Shown: positions 34,238 to 43,632, counted from the stretch's first letter. The stretch is DNA of 64,000 bases from Paenisporosarcina sp. OV554 (GCF_003058165.1 NZ_QBUC01000017.1:23723-87722); one strand, 5' to 3'. Program-made: numbers and translations. The notes: generated by a model from the letters alone, not told the origin.

Positions 34238-35296
34238 TTAGTTTTCCCAAGAAACAATATGCTCGTTAATCTCTTTCTTGCCATAACGATCTATAAACTT
34301 ATAAAATTGTTCTCCCTTTTCTTTCCGCTGTCTCAATGCTGTTTTTGAATATAGGTGACATGCTACGAAATGCTGTGGTTCAATTTCTTTTAGTATTGGC
34401 TTTTCTAAAAAACAATCTGGTTTTGCATATAGACACCTTGTTTGAAAAACGCAACCAGGTGGTGGATTGGTCGGACTAGGTATTTCTCCATATAATTGTA
34501 TTTTTTCTTTTTGGCTTTCAATGTCTGGATCTGGAACAGGAATTGCATCAAGTAGAGCCATAGTATAAGGATGTAGGGGTTTAGAATACAATTTCTCACT
34601 AGTTGTTAATTCCATCATATTCCCTAAATACATAACTCCAATCCGGTCACTAATTAGTCTCACCATTGACAGGTCATGAGAGATAAATAAATAGGTTAAA
34701 TTTTGCTTTTTTTGAAGATCCATCATTAAATTTACTATTTGTGCTTGGACAGAAACATCCAAAGCTGATATTGGCTCGTCAGCAATAATAAATTCTGGTT
34801 GTAACGAAAGTGCACGTGCAATACCAATCCTTTGTCGTTGTCCTCCGCTGAATTCATGAGCATAGTAATTGGCATGCATTGGATTTAAACCAACAGTCTC
34901 TAACAAGTCATACACTTTTTCATTACGTTCTTTCCCTTTGTACATCCCATGTATATCAAGACCCTCTGCAATAATATCTCTAACTATCATTCTAGGATTT
35001 AACGAAGCATACGGATCTTGAAATACCATTTGCATTTTTTTACTAATGGCTTTCGATTCCTTCCGATTTAACTTATGTACGTTTTTCCCTTGATAGATAA
35101 CTTCACCTTCTGTTGCTTCGGAAAGTCGGATAATCGTTCTTCCAGTAGTTGATTTGCCACATCCAGACTCTCCAACTAAGCCTAACGTTTCTCCTTGATA
35201 AATCGTAAAAGAGACATTGTCCACTGCTTTTAGGACTTGGTTTTTCCCTACTTTATAGTATTTCTTTAAATTTTTAACTTCTAACAGTTTATTCAT
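34238..35296 (-). CDS. oppF: oligopeptide ABC transporter ATPase (OppF-like), operon 2
   Basis: A 352-residue ATPase: Walker A GESGCGKSTTG, signature FSGGQRQRIGIARAL, Walker B FIIADEPISALD, switch ISHD, and the C-terminal GCVFQTRCLYAKPDC cysteine cluster. It is the last gene of a canonical oppABCDF-order operon on the minus strand. The start is ATG after AAAGGGGCGGTG. It is only moderately similar to the OppF-like protein of operon 1, so the two operons are not a recent duplication. Confidence 0.94.
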   Translation of the reverse strand: MNKLLEVKNLKKYYKVGKNQVLKAVDNVSFTIYQGETLGLVGESGCGKSTTGRTIIRLSEATEGEVIYQGKNVHKLNRKESKAISKKMQMVFQDPYASLNPRMIVRDIIAEGLDIHGMYKGKERNEKVYDLLETVGLNPMHANYYAHEFSGGQRQRIGIARALSLQPEFIIADEPISALDVSVQAQIVNLMMDLQKKQNLTYLFISHDLSMVRLISDRIGVMYLGNMMELTTSEKLYSKPLHPYTMALLDAIPVPDPDIESQKEKIQLYGEIPSPTNPPPGCVFQTRCLYAKPDCFLEKPILKEIEPQHFVACHLYSKTALRQRKEKGEQFYKFIDRYGKKEINEHIVSWEN

Positions 35297-35349
35297 TATT
35301 CACCGCCCCTTTCTAGAATACGAATAAGAGATGTATCCTTCTTTCCGAA

Positions 35350-36363
35350 CTAATGAGTAATAGAGTATACTCGTGGTGCCCGTGATGCCCTTGAATCTGT
35401 TAACCAACAGCTAACTTGATGAGTTGATGATTGATCAAATTGCTCCGGATGATACTGATCACAAACGTCCATTGCATGTGAGCACCGCTCTGAAAATGCA
35501 CATCCCTTTGGTAAAATGCTTAAATCTGGAGGGCTTCCTTCAATTACTGCTAGTTTTTCACAAAAGTCATGGTCTAGTTTTGGTATCGATTTTAACAATC
35601 CAAGTGTGTAAGGATGCTGCGGATGGTAGAAAATCTCTCTTAGAGTCCCCCTTTCGACAATCTCACCAGCGTACATAACATTTACTCGGTCAGAAAACTT
35701 GGCTACAACCCCTAAATCATGAGTTATGATAATGATTGCCATACCCATTTTTTCTTGCAATTCTTTTAAAAGATTTAAAATCTCCGCTTGAATAGTGACA
35801 TCTAGGGCTGTAGTAGGTTCATCAGCAATTAATAAATCTGGTTCACAAATTAGTGCCATGGCAATAACGATCCGTTGCCTCATTCCACCACTTAATTGAT
35901 GGGGATATTTCGTACAGCAATGAACGGGGTTTGCGATACGTACTTGTCGAATTAATTCTATTGCTTTTTCTCTAGCCTTCTTCTTTTTGTAACCTTTATG
36001 AATCATCAAGCCTTCAGCAATCTGATCTCCCACTGTCATGGTTGGATTAAGAGAGCTCATTGGGTCTTGGAATACCATTCCAATTCGGTCGCCTCTGTAC
36101 TTTACTAATTCTTTTTTATTCATTGTTGTAATTTCTTTTCCATCAAACATAATCGAACCATCCATTATACGGCCTGTTTTTTCTGGTAATAGCCTCATGA
36201 TGCTTTTTGCAGTTACAGACTTTCCACATCCAGACTCTCCGACAATTGCTAATACCTCCCCTTTATTCACATGGAAAGAAACATTTCTTACTGCATGAAC
36301 TGTTTTTTCCTTAGATTTAAAGGTAATTGATAAATTATTAACATCTAAAAGTAGCTCCATCAT
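35350..36363 (-). CDS. oppD: oligopeptide ABC transporter ATPase (OppD-like), operon 2
   Basis: A 337-residue ATPase with Walker A GESGCGKSVTA, signature LSGGMRQRIVIAMAL, Walker B LLIADEPTTALD, and C-terminal GCAFSERCSHAMDVC. The signature and S-V-T Walker A are typical of OppD/DppD. The ATG start follows GGGGG, 7 bp behind the permease stop. It works with OppF to drive the two permeases. Confidence 0.94.
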   Translation of the reverse strand: MMELLLDVNNLSITFKSKEKTVHAVRNVSFHVNKGEVLAIVGESGCGKSVTAKSIMRLLPEKTGRIMDGSIMFDGKEITTMNKKELVKYRGDRIGMVFQDPMSSLNPTMTVGDQIAEGLMIHKGYKKKKAREKAIELIRQVRIANPVHCCTKYPHQLSGGMRQRIVIAMALICEPDLLIADEPTTALDVTIQAEILNLLKELQEKMGMAIIIITHDLGVVAKFSDRVNVMYAGEIVERGTLREIFYHPQHPYTLGLLKSIPKLDHDFCEKLAVIEGSPPDLSILPKGCAFSERCSHAMDVCDQYHPEQFDQSSTHQVSCWLTDSRASRAPRVYSITH

Positions 36364-36370
36364 TATCCCC

Positions 36371-37291
36371 CTACCTTTTCAATTTTGGATCTAATGCATC
36401 ACGAAGTCCGTCACCTAAAACGTTAAATGCAAACATAGTTAAAGATATAAAGAATGCTGGGAAAAAGAGTCTCCATATTTCACCGGTTAATAATGTAACT
36501 AGACCTTCGGAAGTCATTGTTCCCCAACTAGCTAGAGGCACAGGTACACCTAACCCTAAAAAGCTGAGTGTAGCTTCTGCGAAAATCGCACCTGGAACAG
36601 AAAGTGTGATACTAATGATAATTGGTCCCATAGCGTTGGGTATCAGTTGCTTAAATAATATTCTAAAAAGGCCTCCCCCCATGACTTTTGTAGCTAATAC
36701 AAACTCTGATTCTTTTAATCTTAGAATTTCTCCTCTTACAAGTCGCGCCATGCCTACCCATCCTGTTGCGGCCATTGCAATAATGATTGTAAGTAAACCT
36801 GGTTCCAATACCACCATTAATAGAATTGTAATTAATAGATGTGGTAAACCATATAGGATATCTACGATTCGCATCATTATTTCATCTGTCTTTCCGCCCT
36901 TGTACGCAGCAATTCCACCCCAAAGAACACCAACAATTACATCAATTACAACTGCTGTTATTCCAATGAAAAGTGAGATTCTAGCACCAACCCATGTCCT
37001 AGAAAATAAATCTCTCCCTAAATCATCTGTACCAAACCAATGATTTAATGAAGGTGGAAGATTCGAATCTAGTAAGCTTTGTTCTGAATAAGAATAAGGA
37101 ACAATAAAGGGACCAATAATTGACATAATGATTAATCCGATAATAATGCCAAAACCCGTCATCGCTAACTTATTTTCTCTTAATCTATAAAAAGCATCTT
37201 TCCAAAACGATCTACTTTTCTTCAGGCTAAGCTTTTGATTATTTAAACCACTTTGTTTTTTTGAAAATAAATGATCGGGTACAGATTGCAA
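36371..37291 (-). CDS. oppC: oligopeptide ABC permease (OppC-like), operon 2
   Basis: A 306-residue permease. It has an N-terminal cytoplasmic segment of about 35 residues, a first helix (KLAMTGFGIIIGLIIMSIIG), LNHWFGTDDLGRDLFSR (the OppC extracellular signature), four to five further helices, and the EAA loop ATKVMGGGLFRILFKQLIPN. The start is TTG, seven bases after GGGGAGGG, 2 bp after OppB. Confidence 0.93.
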   Translation of the reverse strand: MQSVPDHLFSKKQSGLNNQKLSLKKSRSFWKDAFYRLRENKLAMTGFGIIIGLIIMSIIGPFIVPYSYSEQSLLDSNLPPSLNHWFGTDDLGRDLFSRTWVGARISLFIGITAVVIDVIVGVLWGGIAAYKGGKTDEIMMRIVDILYGLPHLLITILLMVVLEPGLLTIIIAMAATGWVGMARLVRGEILRLKESEFVLATKVMGGGLFRILFKQLIPNAMGPIIISITLSVPGAIFAEATLSFLGLGVPVPLASWGTMTSEGLVTLLTGEIWRLFFPAFFISLTMFAFNVLGDGLRDALDPKLKR

Positions 37292-37293
37292 GA

Positions 37294-38223
37294 CTAATCC
37301 CTCCCCTTAATCAATTTGATTCTTGGATCTATTACTCCATAAGCTATATCAACTAATATGACAAAAAATACTAATATTGCACTATAAAAAAAAGAAGTTC
37401 CTAATATAAGTGGATAGTCTCTATCTGAAATTCCTTCAACAAAGTATTTCCCTAGACCTGGTATACCGAAAATTTGTTCTATTACAAAACTACCAGTTAA
37501 GATAGTAGCTGTAATAGGACCTAAAATTGTTACAACAGGAATTAAGGCATTTCGTAAGACGTGTACAATAATAAATCGATATCCCGTTACTCCTTTGGCA
37601 AGTGCGGTTTGGATATAATCCATCGAAAGCACTTCTAGGATACTGGATCGAGTTAATCTAGCAATATACGCCATCGGTGCAACAGCTAAAGCAATACTAG
37701 GTAATATAGAGTGTTGCCATGTCCCCCAAGTTGCTACAGGAAACCACTGAAGCTTGATCGCAAAAAAATTAATGAGAATTGTAGCAAAGATAAAACTTGG
37801 AACAGATAGACCGAGAATAGCTATTATCATCGCCATATAATCAAATGATTTATTGTGATTAAAAGCAGCAATAATACCTAACAAGATTCCAAAAAATATA
37901 GCAATCGCTAATGCTTGGATTCCTAAAATTGCTGAAACTGGAAAGCCTGTTGCAATCAATTCATTAACCGTTTGATTATCCCATTTTATAGATGGACCAA
38001 AATCCAGAAATAAAGCACCCTTTAAGTATTTAAAATATTGAACCATAATTGGGTCATTCAACCCATAATGATCTCGTAAATTATCTAACACTTGTTCAGG
38101 AACTCTAGCATCACTCGTAAACGGATCTCCAGGGATAGCACTCATGAGCACAAAGGTAAGAGTAATAATAAAAAAGAGTGTTATTACAGCCCCTATTAAT
38201 CGTCGAAACATAAACTGAAGCAC
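37294..38223 (-). CDS. oppB: oligopeptide ABC permease (OppB-like), operon 2
   Basis: A 309-residue permease with six helices, FVLMSAIPGDPF near the N-terminus, and the coupling loop ALAKGVTGYRFIIVHVLRNA. The GTG start lies six bases after GGAGG. It is separated from the binding-protein gene by 240 bp containing an imperfect hairpin (38282-38330) that could limit read-through into the membrane genes. Confidence 0.93.
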   Translation of the reverse strand: MLQFMFRRLIGAVITLFFIITLTFVLMSAIPGDPFTSDARVPEQVLDNLRDHYGLNDPIMVQYFKYLKGALFLDFGPSIKWDNQTVNELIATGFPVSAILGIQALAIAIFFGILLGIIAAFNHNKSFDYMAMIIAILGLSVPSFIFATILINFFAIKLQWFPVATWGTWQHSILPSIALAVAPMAYIARLTRSSILEVLSMDYIQTALAKGVTGYRFIIVHVLRNALIPVVTILGPITATILTGSFVIEQIFGIPGLGKYFVEGISDRDYPLILGTSFFYSAILVFFVILVDIAYGVIDPRIKLIKGRD

Positions 38224-38281
38224 GGAACTCCTCCTTTACCTAAAATCCTTAATGATTAATTCTAAATAGATATATAAGAAA

Positions 38282-38330
38282 ACATCCTAATTTGGTATTA
38301 AACAATAACCATCAACCAAAGTAAGGATGT
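38282..38330 (-). promoter_or_regulatory. intercistronic hairpin between oppA and oppB (operon 2)
   Basis: ACATCCTAATTTGGT pairs imperfectly with ACCAAAGTAAGGATGT. It holds the same position as the hairpin behind the binding-protein gene of operon 1. Confidence 0.5.
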
Positions 38331-38463
38331 ATTCTCTTGTTTCTATAAATGTTTCTCATTTTTACAAGTCACTAAAAATGAACAATACCTTATACTACTA
38401 CCTTGTAAAACCTAGATTAGTCGGGTGAAAAATACTTTAATGGTTTACTAATAAAAAATCTTA

Positions 38464-40104
38464 CTATTCTACGTATGCTTCACGGTAGTCCACTGCTTGT
38501 ATTACATAGCGATAAATACCCTTTACGTTTTCTTTTTGAAGATAAACTTGTGTGCCATAATATAAAGGCGCAATTGCCATTTCATCAATAAGAACTTTCT
38601 CAGCATCGACCATATATTTTGCTCGTTCTTCCAAATCCACTTCAGCATCTGCTTTAGAAACTAGATCATCGTACTCCGGAATCGAAATATTGCTATAGTT
38701 GTAAACATCTCCAGTCACGTATTGACCCATTAGGTTACTAGCATCGTCATAATCAGCACCCGTACCATAAATAGCTAATTCATATTCTCCCGATTGTACA
38801 GTTTGAACAAAAACCTTTCCTTCTAACGTTTGTAATTCAACTTCTATTCCTAGATTTTGTTTCCACATTTCTTGCATGGCTTGGGAAAGTTTATTATATG
38901 TGTCATTTGTTTGGAATAAAAAGTTAATTTTCGGTAGGCTAGATAAGCCTAACTCTTTCAATCCCTCCACTAAAAGTTTCTTAGCGGTGTCTATGTCATT
39001 ATCCTTGTATAAAGCTTCTCCTGCTAATTGCCTAAACTCACCAACACCACTTCCAAGTCCCGGCGGTATGAACGCTAATGCTGGAATTTCCCCTCCTTGC
39101 GTTACCTTATCAACAATAAGTTGCCTATTTAAGGCTAGTCCTAGAGCTTTTCGAATTTTGACATTTTCTAAAATTTCATTTTTATGATTATAACGAAGGT
39201 AAACTACTCGCGCGGCTGGTGCGGTTAATGCTTCCCCACTTTCGATTAATTTACTCCGTACACTGTTTGGTAGGTTAGTAGATACATTGAGTTGATTGGA
39301 TTGATACATACCATAATCTGTATTTTGTTCATTTACCATTACCCATTTTAATTGTTTAAGCTTAACCACGTCTTTTGCCCAATAGTGTTCATTAGGCTCC
39401 ATAATTACTTCTTGACCGTGTTTCCAGTTTTGAATTTTAAACGGACCATTTGAAACAAATGATTCTCCTTCCGATGCCCAGTCAGGCTTTGATTCAGCTA
39501 CTTCTTTGTTAATTGGAAGTAGGGTGAAAAAAGCCGTTAAACCAAGGAAGAAGGACGTTGGTTTTTCAAGTGTTACTTCAAATGTATTTTCATCAATAAC
39601 CTTCATCCCTAATTGTGCGGAATCTTTAATTTCACCACTATTGTATTGCATTCCATTCTTTATGAAGAATAAATTACTACCCAATGGGGCAGCTGTTTCA
39701 GGACGAAGAGCTCTCTCCCATGAAAAATAGAAGTCTTCTGCTTTTACTTGATCCCCGTTTGACCACTTTGCGTTTTTATTTAAATAAAATGTATAAACCA
39801 ATCCATCGTCTGACATAGACCATTTTTCTGCTACACCAGCTTCTATATTTCCATCCTTGTCTAAGCGAACTAACCCTTCAAATAATTGGTTTGCCATGTC
39901 TCCGGCCATTTGGTTATCGATTAGTACTGGGTCTAAACTAGATGGCTCGGTGTTTGCGTTTACTATTAATGTTTGTTCCTTTTCTGTTTTTTGATTGTTT
40001 GTTTCATTTTCTTTTGGTTCTGTATTGGCTGTAGTACTACAAGCAGATACTAAAAGTGCACAAACTAATAATAGTGTGAGGAACAATGAATTTTTTCTTT
40101 TCAT
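38464..40104 (-). CDS. oppA: oligopeptide-binding lipoprotein (OppA-like), operon 2
   Basis: A 546-residue SBP_bac_5 protein with lipobox LVSAC (Cys 22). Family features are NQLFEGLVRLDKDGNIEAGV, VYTFYLNKNAKWSNGDQVKA and ENVKIRKALGLALNRQLI. It binds peptides outside the membrane and hands them to OppBC. The ATG start follows GGGGGG. Two overlapping CsoR-type boxes lie 120-160 bp upstream and the third csoR gene lies 700 bp upstream, so copper-responsive expression is predicted. That is unusual for an opp operon. Confidence 0.93.
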   Translation of the reverse strand: MKRKNSLFLTLLLVCALLVSACSTTANTEPKENETNNQKTEKEQTLIVNANTEPSSLDPVLIDNQMAGDMANQLFEGLVRLDKDGNIEAGVAEKWSMSDDGLVYTFYLNKNAKWSNGDQVKAEDFYFSWERALRPETAAPLGSNLFFIKNGMQYNSGEIKDSAQLGMKVIDENTFEVTLEKPTSFFLGLTAFFTLLPINKEVAESKPDWASEGESFVSNGPFKIQNWKHGQEVIMEPNEHYWAKDVVKLKQLKWVMVNEQNTDYGMYQSNQLNVSTNLPNSVRSKLIESGEALTAPAARVVYLRYNHKNEILENVKIRKALGLALNRQLIVDKVTQGGEIPALAFIPPGLGSGVGEFRQLAGEALYKDNDIDTAKKLLVEGLKELGLSSLPKINFLFQTNDTYNKLSQAMQEMWKQNLGIEVELQTLEGKVFVQTVQSGEYELAIYGTGADYDDASNLMGQYVTGDVYNYSNISIPEYDDLVSKADAEVDLEERAKYMVDAEKVLIDEMAIAPLYYGTQVYLQKENVKGIYRYVIQAVDYREAYVE

Positions 40105-40226
40105 ATTCTTTTATAACCCCCCTGTTTTAGTTAGTTTTCAAATTAATGCAAGTACAATACAAAAATCTCGAAAAATAAAAAAGTAGTTCCACAAACTATC
40201 AGTATAGGTATAATTCTTTTGATATC

Positions 40227-40264
40227 ATACCCCCTCAATACTATACCTACCCATAGTATATAAA
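40227..40264 (-). promoter_or_regulatory. tandem CsoR-type boxes upstream of oppA (operon 2)
   Basis: Box ATACCCCCTCAATACTAT (40227-40244) overlaps box ATACCTACCCATAGTAT (40243-40259). Possible -10 elements are TATTGA (40235-40240) and TATGAT (40224-40229). The promoter itself is not certain. Confidence 0.6.
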
Positions 40265-40491
40265 ATTATAATAGTGGGTGTTTTTATATTTGTAAATAAT
40301 ATTTTGAAAAATAAAAATATTTATATTTTTAAATATTCGGAATGTTTTATTGAAGTTTTTGAATAATTTCTTATTTTCAGCAAATAAATACATTAGAGGA
40401 GTCGATTTCCCTTATACCTATACTTAGTGAAATTTTCCGAAAAATAGAGATAGATATTAATGAGGCTACTGACTTAAGTCAAGATAAATCA
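40265..40491. other. intergenic stretch with a short coding remnant
   Basis: A start-less plus-strand frame ends at the terminator hairpin (SLIPILSEIFRKIEIDINEA then SKRHPFLHF). The family is unknown and it is probably a relic. Confidence 0.35.
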
Positions 40492-40537
40492 AAAAGACAT
40501 CCTTTCCTCCATTTTTAAGGAAAAGATGTCTTTTTTC
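40492..40537. terminator. terminator-like hairpin
   Basis: AAAAAGACATCCTTTCCT / AGGAAAAGATGTCTTTTTT, with one unpaired position. Confidence 0.75.
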
Positions 40538-40808
40538 ATTGTATAAGTTGGGGATATAAACCATGAACGACGCTCATGATGATTTCCAAATCAACAGTCT
40601 ATGATTTGTCCTTTAATTTTTAATGTAGACTTAGTCGTGCCAAAAGGTAATCTGCGCATTCACATTATAGTCGTGGTCAGCAATAGTTTCATTAAATCAT
40701 CCAAAGTAATATCAGTGTATTATATTCTCATACTTCTATTACCTTCACACGATACCAACAAGACAATCCCTCAAACAGGAATGTCACTTATTCCATTCTG
40801 TAATCTTC
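40538..40808. other. intergenic stretch, no gene recognised
   Basis: Lies between the terminator-like hairpin and csoR3. Short open frames on both strands match nothing I know. Confidence 0.4.
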
Positions 40809-41153
40809 TTATTTTTTCATTAATTTTTGGACGGTTATAAGGACTTCATCTAAAACTTCCAAATCCCCTTCTTGAAGTCTATCCACAACACAACCCTTTA
40901 AATGTCCTTCTAAAATTATTTTGGCTACACTATTTAAAGCAGATTGACTAGCAGAAATTTGAGTAATAACATCATCACAATACGTATCTTTATCGATCAT
41001 ACCTTTTACCCCACGAATTTGTCCTTCTATTCTATTCAATCGAGTAACGAGGTTTTTCTTAACCTTTTCGGAGTGATGGCTTTTTCTATCACTTAAAGTT
41101 GAACAACAGTCGTCTTTTTTGTACAAGGAATCATTTTCAATCTCATAAATCAC
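40809..41153 (-). CDS. csoR: copper-sensing repressor CsoR, copy 3
   Basis: A 114-residue CsoR, more diverged from copies 1 and 2 (about three quarters identical in the core), with the Cu-type ligands in YCDD and GHLKGC and the DNA-contact helix TRLNRIEGQIRGVKGM. The N-terminal tail carries an extra CC pair (KKDDCCSTL). The start is GTG eight bases after GGAGG. No copZ follows; it stands alone upstream of the opp operon with copper-type boxes. Its promoter has a box in the spacer, so it is autorepressed and may share operators with the other two. Confidence 0.92.
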   Translation of the reverse strand: MIYEIENDSLYKKDDCCSTLSDRKSHHSEKVKKNLVTRLNRIEGQIRGVKGMIDKDTYCDDVITQISASQSALNSVAKIILEGHLKGCVVDRLQEGDLEVLDEVLITVQKLMKK

Positions 41154-41175
41154 ATGTCTTCCCTCCCTAGTCGAA

Positions 41176-41205
41176 ATTATAATATACCCCTACATAGTAT
41201 GCAAA
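41176..41205 (-). promoter_or_regulatory. csoR3 promoter with CsoR operator in the spacer
   Basis: -35 TTTGCA (41200-41205), 18-nt spacer with ATACCCCTACATAGTAT (41184-41200), and -10 TATAAT (41176-41181). Confidence 0.85.
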
Positions 41206-41260
41206 TGGTAGATGTTTAGTTTTTTTAAAAAAATATTTTGAACCTAAATAGCCGAAACCG

Positions 41261-41300
41261 AAAAAAACTAATCGCCCTCATTTTATTGAGAATGGTTAGT
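41261..41300 (-). terminator. terminator of sipW
   Basis: Minus-strand ACTAACCATTCTCA / TGAGGGCGATTAGT with mismatches, followed by seven T. Confidence 0.75.
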
Positions 41301-41417
41301 CTTTTCGAGTCTTATTTTCTTGTACCTTTGTGCCAAATAGTCGTGAAAGTTTAGTCATTTAACGTAACATCCTACTTTGGAATATTTGAGTTTGAGCCGT
41401 TCTCTCTAATCTTATCC

Positions 41418-41960
41418 CTACTTCGCTATTTCTCTTCGATTTGCACCCTTTTTACGGTCATAAACTTCTATACAAATATAACTAACTAAAGGAAGAAGTA
41501 TAAATAATATCAACCCCATAGGACTTCTTAATTTTTTTGCAATATGCCCTGCATTTGGGATATTGAAAACTTGTTTTCCTATTAGGTTTTCACCTTTTAC
41601 CACCTCTTCATCTTTAACGTTGTTATTGTCTCCCTTAGTTACAAAGCCAATTCCACCACTATTATTGATAACTTCAATAACTCTATGCGTAATTAACACA
41701 CCGCCCAGTTCCTTGAAGGTAATAACATCGTCTACTTTTACTTCCATTGGGTCTACTTTATTTACAAACAACATATCTCCTGTCTCGAAGGAAGGATTCA
41801 TACTGTTTGATAACACCGTTAATGGTTGATAACCAAAAAAAGATGTAGGTTCACTCGATTTTTTGAAAGATTGGTAAACAAACATTAAAATTAGGATTAT
41901 CATAATGGCAATGAACAAACTGAAAACTAAGGTCAATCCTTTCTTTACGACAACCATCAC
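41418..41960 (-). CDS. sipW: SipW-type signal peptidase I
   Basis: A 180-residue ER-type type I signal peptidase. The N-terminal membrane helix (about 8-30) precedes SNSMNPSFETGD with the nucleophile Ser. The general base is His rather than Lys (ITHRVIEV), as in SipW, and KGDNNNVKD follows. The C-terminal helix SPMGLILFILLPLVSYICIEVY anchors it again. SipW processes TasA-type matrix proteins, and two such proteins are encoded immediately upstream, so it is their dedicated peptidase. It ends at a terminator and is the last gene of the group. Confidence 0.93.
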   Translation of the reverse strand: MMVVVKKGLTLVFSLFIAIMIILILMFVYQSFKKSSEPTSFFGYQPLTVLSNSMNPSFETGDMLFVNKVDPMEVKVDDVITFKELGGVLITHRVIEVINNSGGIGFVTKGDNNNVKDEEVVKGENLIGKQVFNIPNAGHIAKKLRSPMGLILFILLPLVSYICIEVYDRKKGANRREIAK

Positions 41961-42230
41961 TTATTCACTCCATTTCTGTTAGTTATGCATAATCTTATAA
42001 TGTATTGTGAAGCTTTTATTTCCGCCATTCAAGTCCAATAGACCGACATAGATCCTTCAATTTATTCACCTGTCTTAGCATTTCACTACGCAAGAATCCT
42101 ATAATATGTATTTAATAAATAATGAAAATCAATAGCACCCTCATACATTTTCCCGTTTGCCAAACGATTGACAAAGTTCACTGTTAAATTAGCTACTCTC
42201 CAGAGAAATAATTATAAAGAATATTAAGGA

Positions 42231-42277
42231 ATGAAGGCTGCCCCTAAAAATCCATAATTTTTAGGGACAGCCTTCAT
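42231..42277 (-). terminator. terminator after the second SipW-substrate gene
   Basis: A 21-bp stem with one mismatch (left arm starts ATGAAGGCTG, right arm ends CAGCCTTCAT) around loop CCATA, adjacent to the stop codon. Confidence 0.85.
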
Positions 42278-42898
42278 TTATGAAGAATTGCTTTCGCTTT
42301 CTACTTCAACTTCAACTTCAACTTCAACTTTAACTTCAACTTCATTTTCGATCTCTGGCTCTTGCTCAGTTTCAGGCTCTGTTACCTTATCGACTTCATC
42401 GGTCTCTTCTGGTTCTACTTTCGCATCATCCGGTCCCAATTCATTTACATCGATATCCTCTTTTTTTTCAATTAAAGTTGTTTCCAGCAATAGTTTTTGA
42501 TCCAACGGAATAGTTATTAACTCGTTAATATAGTTAGCAAATCCCGTCAATTGAAAATTTATTTCCGTTACGCCCATAGCAACCTTTTCATGAAATACTT
42601 CAGAGAAAGTCTCTTCGGGAAATAAATTCACTTTATGGCCTTCGAGTTGAATTGGAATTTCTACTTCAGATATGTTCGTTATATCAACTTTAATAGCCAC
42701 AATTCCACCCGGTTCATAAGAAATTACTTCAGAGGTTTTGAAAAGCACGTCCTCTGTTTTCGCATTTTCCATATATCCACGTGCATTCGTTTCACTAACA
42801 AACCATGCCGAGGTGTCATATTGACCCATGACAAAGAATAAAAGGTAAACGATAATTAGGGTACTAATTAACATGAGGCCTTTTTTTCCCCTTGCCAT
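42278..42898 (-). CDS. SipW-dependent-type secreted protein with acidic EV-repeat tail
   Basis: A 206-residue exported protein. The N-terminal helix is followed by TSAWFVSETNARGY, the W-F-x-S-x-T-N-A-x-G signature of SipW-dependent signal peptides found in TasA and camelysin-like proteins. A beta-rich domain (about 40-140) follows. The last 60 residues are acidic and end in a run of Glu-Val pairs encoded by a hexanucleotide tandem repeat. The start is ATG 42898, eight bases after GGAGG; an upstream in-frame start is not preceded by a ribosome site. Together with the TasA-like gene and sipW it forms a small matrix or surface-fibre module. Confidence 0.78.
   Translation of the reverse strand: MARGKKGLMLISTLIIVYLLFFVMGQYDTSAWFVSETNARGYMENAKTEDVLFKTSEVISYEPGGIVAIKVDITNISEVEIPIQLEGHKVNLFPEETFSEVFHEKVAMGVTEINFQLTGFANYINELITIPLDQKLLLETTLIEKKEDIDVNELGPDDAKVEPEETDEVDKVTEPETEQEPEIENEVEVKVEVEVEVEVESESNSS
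42301..42345. repeat. hexanucleotide tandem repeat (ACTTCA)n
   Basis: About seven in-frame copies of ACTTCA (one with a T for C change) encode the Glu-Val run of the overlying gene. Six-base units change the protein length without shifting the frame. Confidence 0.85.
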
Positions 42899-42951
42899 AA
42901 GTCCATCCTCCTCATACAATCGATTTTAAAAACCTCTTACACGAAAATCTT

Positions 42952-43632
42952 TTATTTATTTTCGTATTTTGCGCCCTCATCTGTTTGTTTGGCGATCACG
43001 TTAAATGCAGCGCTGTACGTTGCTCCTTGGTATTCATTACCGGCACTTTCATCAAGCTTAATACCAATCATAATATCGATATATTGGCCTTCATCCAACT
43101 GCCAAAATGAATCCTTTTCACCTTTTCCGAATATAATTTCACCAGAATCAACTGCTTCTTGAGACACAACATTCCCGACTATCTCTACCCCATCAGAATT
43201 GCTCGGAATGGATAAGGAGCGCTCATTTGTTGTTCCTTTTAACAGGTTTGCTAGTTTTATTTTAGAATCTTCATATACATCTTGGCCAGGTGTTTTTGTG
43301 TATTTCATAGCCATATAGCCAACCTCATATGCACCCAATGATGCCTTGTCTACAGAGTGTTTGTAAGTCGCTTTTAAATATGTGTCTAAATCACCAGTGT
43401 TTGAAAGTGAAAGCCACTCACCGTATTGCAGTTGTGAAGGAGTAAATTTCGTACCAGAAAAAATTGGAGTATCGATATCAATTCCGTCGTTAATTGCTAA
43501 AACACCACTTTTCATATCCCCTAGCGCATTTGTTTCCGAAGTAAACCATGAATATGTTCCAAATCCGGCTGATACAACAACCAAAGTACCAGCAAGTGCT
43601 GTACCCAACAACATTTTTTTTGTCTTTTTCAT
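42952..43632 (-). CDS. tasA: TasA/CalY (camelysin)-family matrix protein
   Basis: A 226-residue protein of the Peptidase_M73/TasA family. The signal peptide (about 1-27) continues into TYSWFTSETNALGDMKSG, the SipW-dependent signature. The mature domain has family blocks LQYGEWLSLSNTGDLDTYLK and DIMIGIKLDESAGNEYQGAT. In Bacillus, TasA forms biofilm fibres and CalY has been called camelysin. The start chosen is ATG 43632 after GGGGG; an earlier in-frame ATG lacks a ribosome site. It sits between the proteases and the second SipW substrate, all on the minus strand. Confidence 0.88.
   Translation of the reverse strand: MKKTKKMLLGTALAGTLVVVSAGFGTYSWFTSETNALGDMKSGVLAINDGIDIDTPIFSGTKFTPSQLQYGEWLSLSNTGDLDTYLKATYKHSVDKASLGAYEVGYMAMKYTKTPGQDVYEDSKIKLANLLKGTTNERSLSIPSNSDGVEIVGNVVSQEAVDSGEIIFGKGEKDSFWQLDEGQYIDIMIGIKLDESAGNEYQGATYSAAFNVIAKQTDEGAKYENK

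Noticed and set aside
36038..39730. Plus-strand open frames over the opp operon
   Set aside because: They are shadows of OppD, OppC and OppA with no recognisable domain.
42301..42345. Short tandem units that could suggest a CRISPR array
   Set aside because: The units are contiguous hexanucleotides within a coding frame, with no spacers.
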